Source: Symbiodinium natans
Taxonomy: Eukaryota; Sar; Dinophyceae; Suessiales; Symbiodiniaceae
Reading direction: 5' to 3'
Length of the DNA: 21,225 nucleotides
NCBI GenBank assembly: GCA_905221605.1
Contig: CAJNDS010000535.1
Coordinates: forward strand, 919,477-940,701
Both the position numbers and the translations under genes were made by a program. The notes under the pieces were generated by a model that saw nothing but the letters and a program-made list of their open reading frames with translations, was not told the DNA's origin and did not search any database. Each line of letters begins with the position of its first letter. The first letter of the stretch is position 1. Below, in pieces: positions 21,014 through 21,225 of this stretch.

Positions 21014-21225
21014 GTTTTACACCCTCAATTTGAGCACTTGAGCAGTTTAGAGCAGTAGTTCAAGAATCCGAATCAGGCAACAGAACATACTATTCTCGCG
21101 AAACATTCCACTTGTTTGGGACACTTGTTGGTGAAAATTGGGCACATGAAATTGGGACGATTTGATTTGCGATATTTGGCATGTTGTGGCAGGGATATTG
21201 AAGAAAGAAATCCTTCATATGATTT
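21014..21225. other. Unique end of window; nothing recognised
   Basis: No arrays, hairpins or phase-consistent open segments were found in the last ~210 bases. Confidence 0.5.

Noticed and set aside
1-21225. A real chromosome end
   Set aside because: Arrays occur in both orientations throughout and are interleaved with exons; none runs to a window end as a terminal telomere would.
1-21225. CRISPR array
   Set aside because: Repeats are telomere-type 7-mers or satellites without regular unique spacers, and the genes are intron-bearing.

Overview
The window reads as nuclear DNA of a dinoflagellate or a close relative. No annotation or search was available, so this is inference from three signs. 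(1) The commonest sequence is the TTTAGGG/CCCTAAA telomere-type repeat. (2) Open segments join in frame only if introns may start with GC or GA as well as GT, with AG just before the intron and a G just after it (AG|G at both ends), which is the known dinoflagellate habit. (3) Every gene I can support lies on the + strand, as in unidirectional dinoflagellate gene clusters. No rRNA, tRNA, CRISPR array or bacterial-type gene was seen.

Main result: the short non-repetitive islands between telomere-type arrays are largely exons, and the arrays fill the introns. Two genes are supported by recognisable domains. At 1881-3505 is the end of a leucine-rich-repeat (LRR) protein. At 14132-15858 is a cytochrome b5-like domain, split so finely that WVVIDG, HPGG and GMDA lie on three exons. 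Three more genes rest on unbroken reading-phase chains without a recognised domain: 9020-9709, 15930-18688 and 19078-19599 (perhaps to 20305). Weaker exon candidates lie at 122-402, 1386-1454, 3666-3961, 4127-4942, 5146-5206, 8209-8287, 10712-10767, 11627-11710, 12048-12131 and 20952-20969.

Layout. 1-3505: LRR gene and its introns. 3506-4942: probable small gene ending at TAG 4942. 5146-9709: probable gene(s); a 2.7-kb composite repeat island (5371-8055) bounded by inverted A/T-tract repeats appears to sit in an intron. 9710-13340: mostly telomere-type arrays, a foldback element (9854-9997), palindromes (12732-12816) and a few exon-like islands. 13350-15858: cytochrome b5-like gene. 15930-18688: eight-exon unknown gene. 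19078-20305: gene with an N-terminal membrane segment. 20952 to the end: possible start of another gene.

Arrays just upstream of exons usually read CCCTAAA and those just downstream TTTAGGG. Introns therefore tend to run (TTTAGGG)n...(CCCTAAA)n, which can fold back on itself and has the orientation of head-to-head fused telomeres. The exon chains were found by eye. GC-rich islands are often open in several frames, so models without a domain match are provisional.
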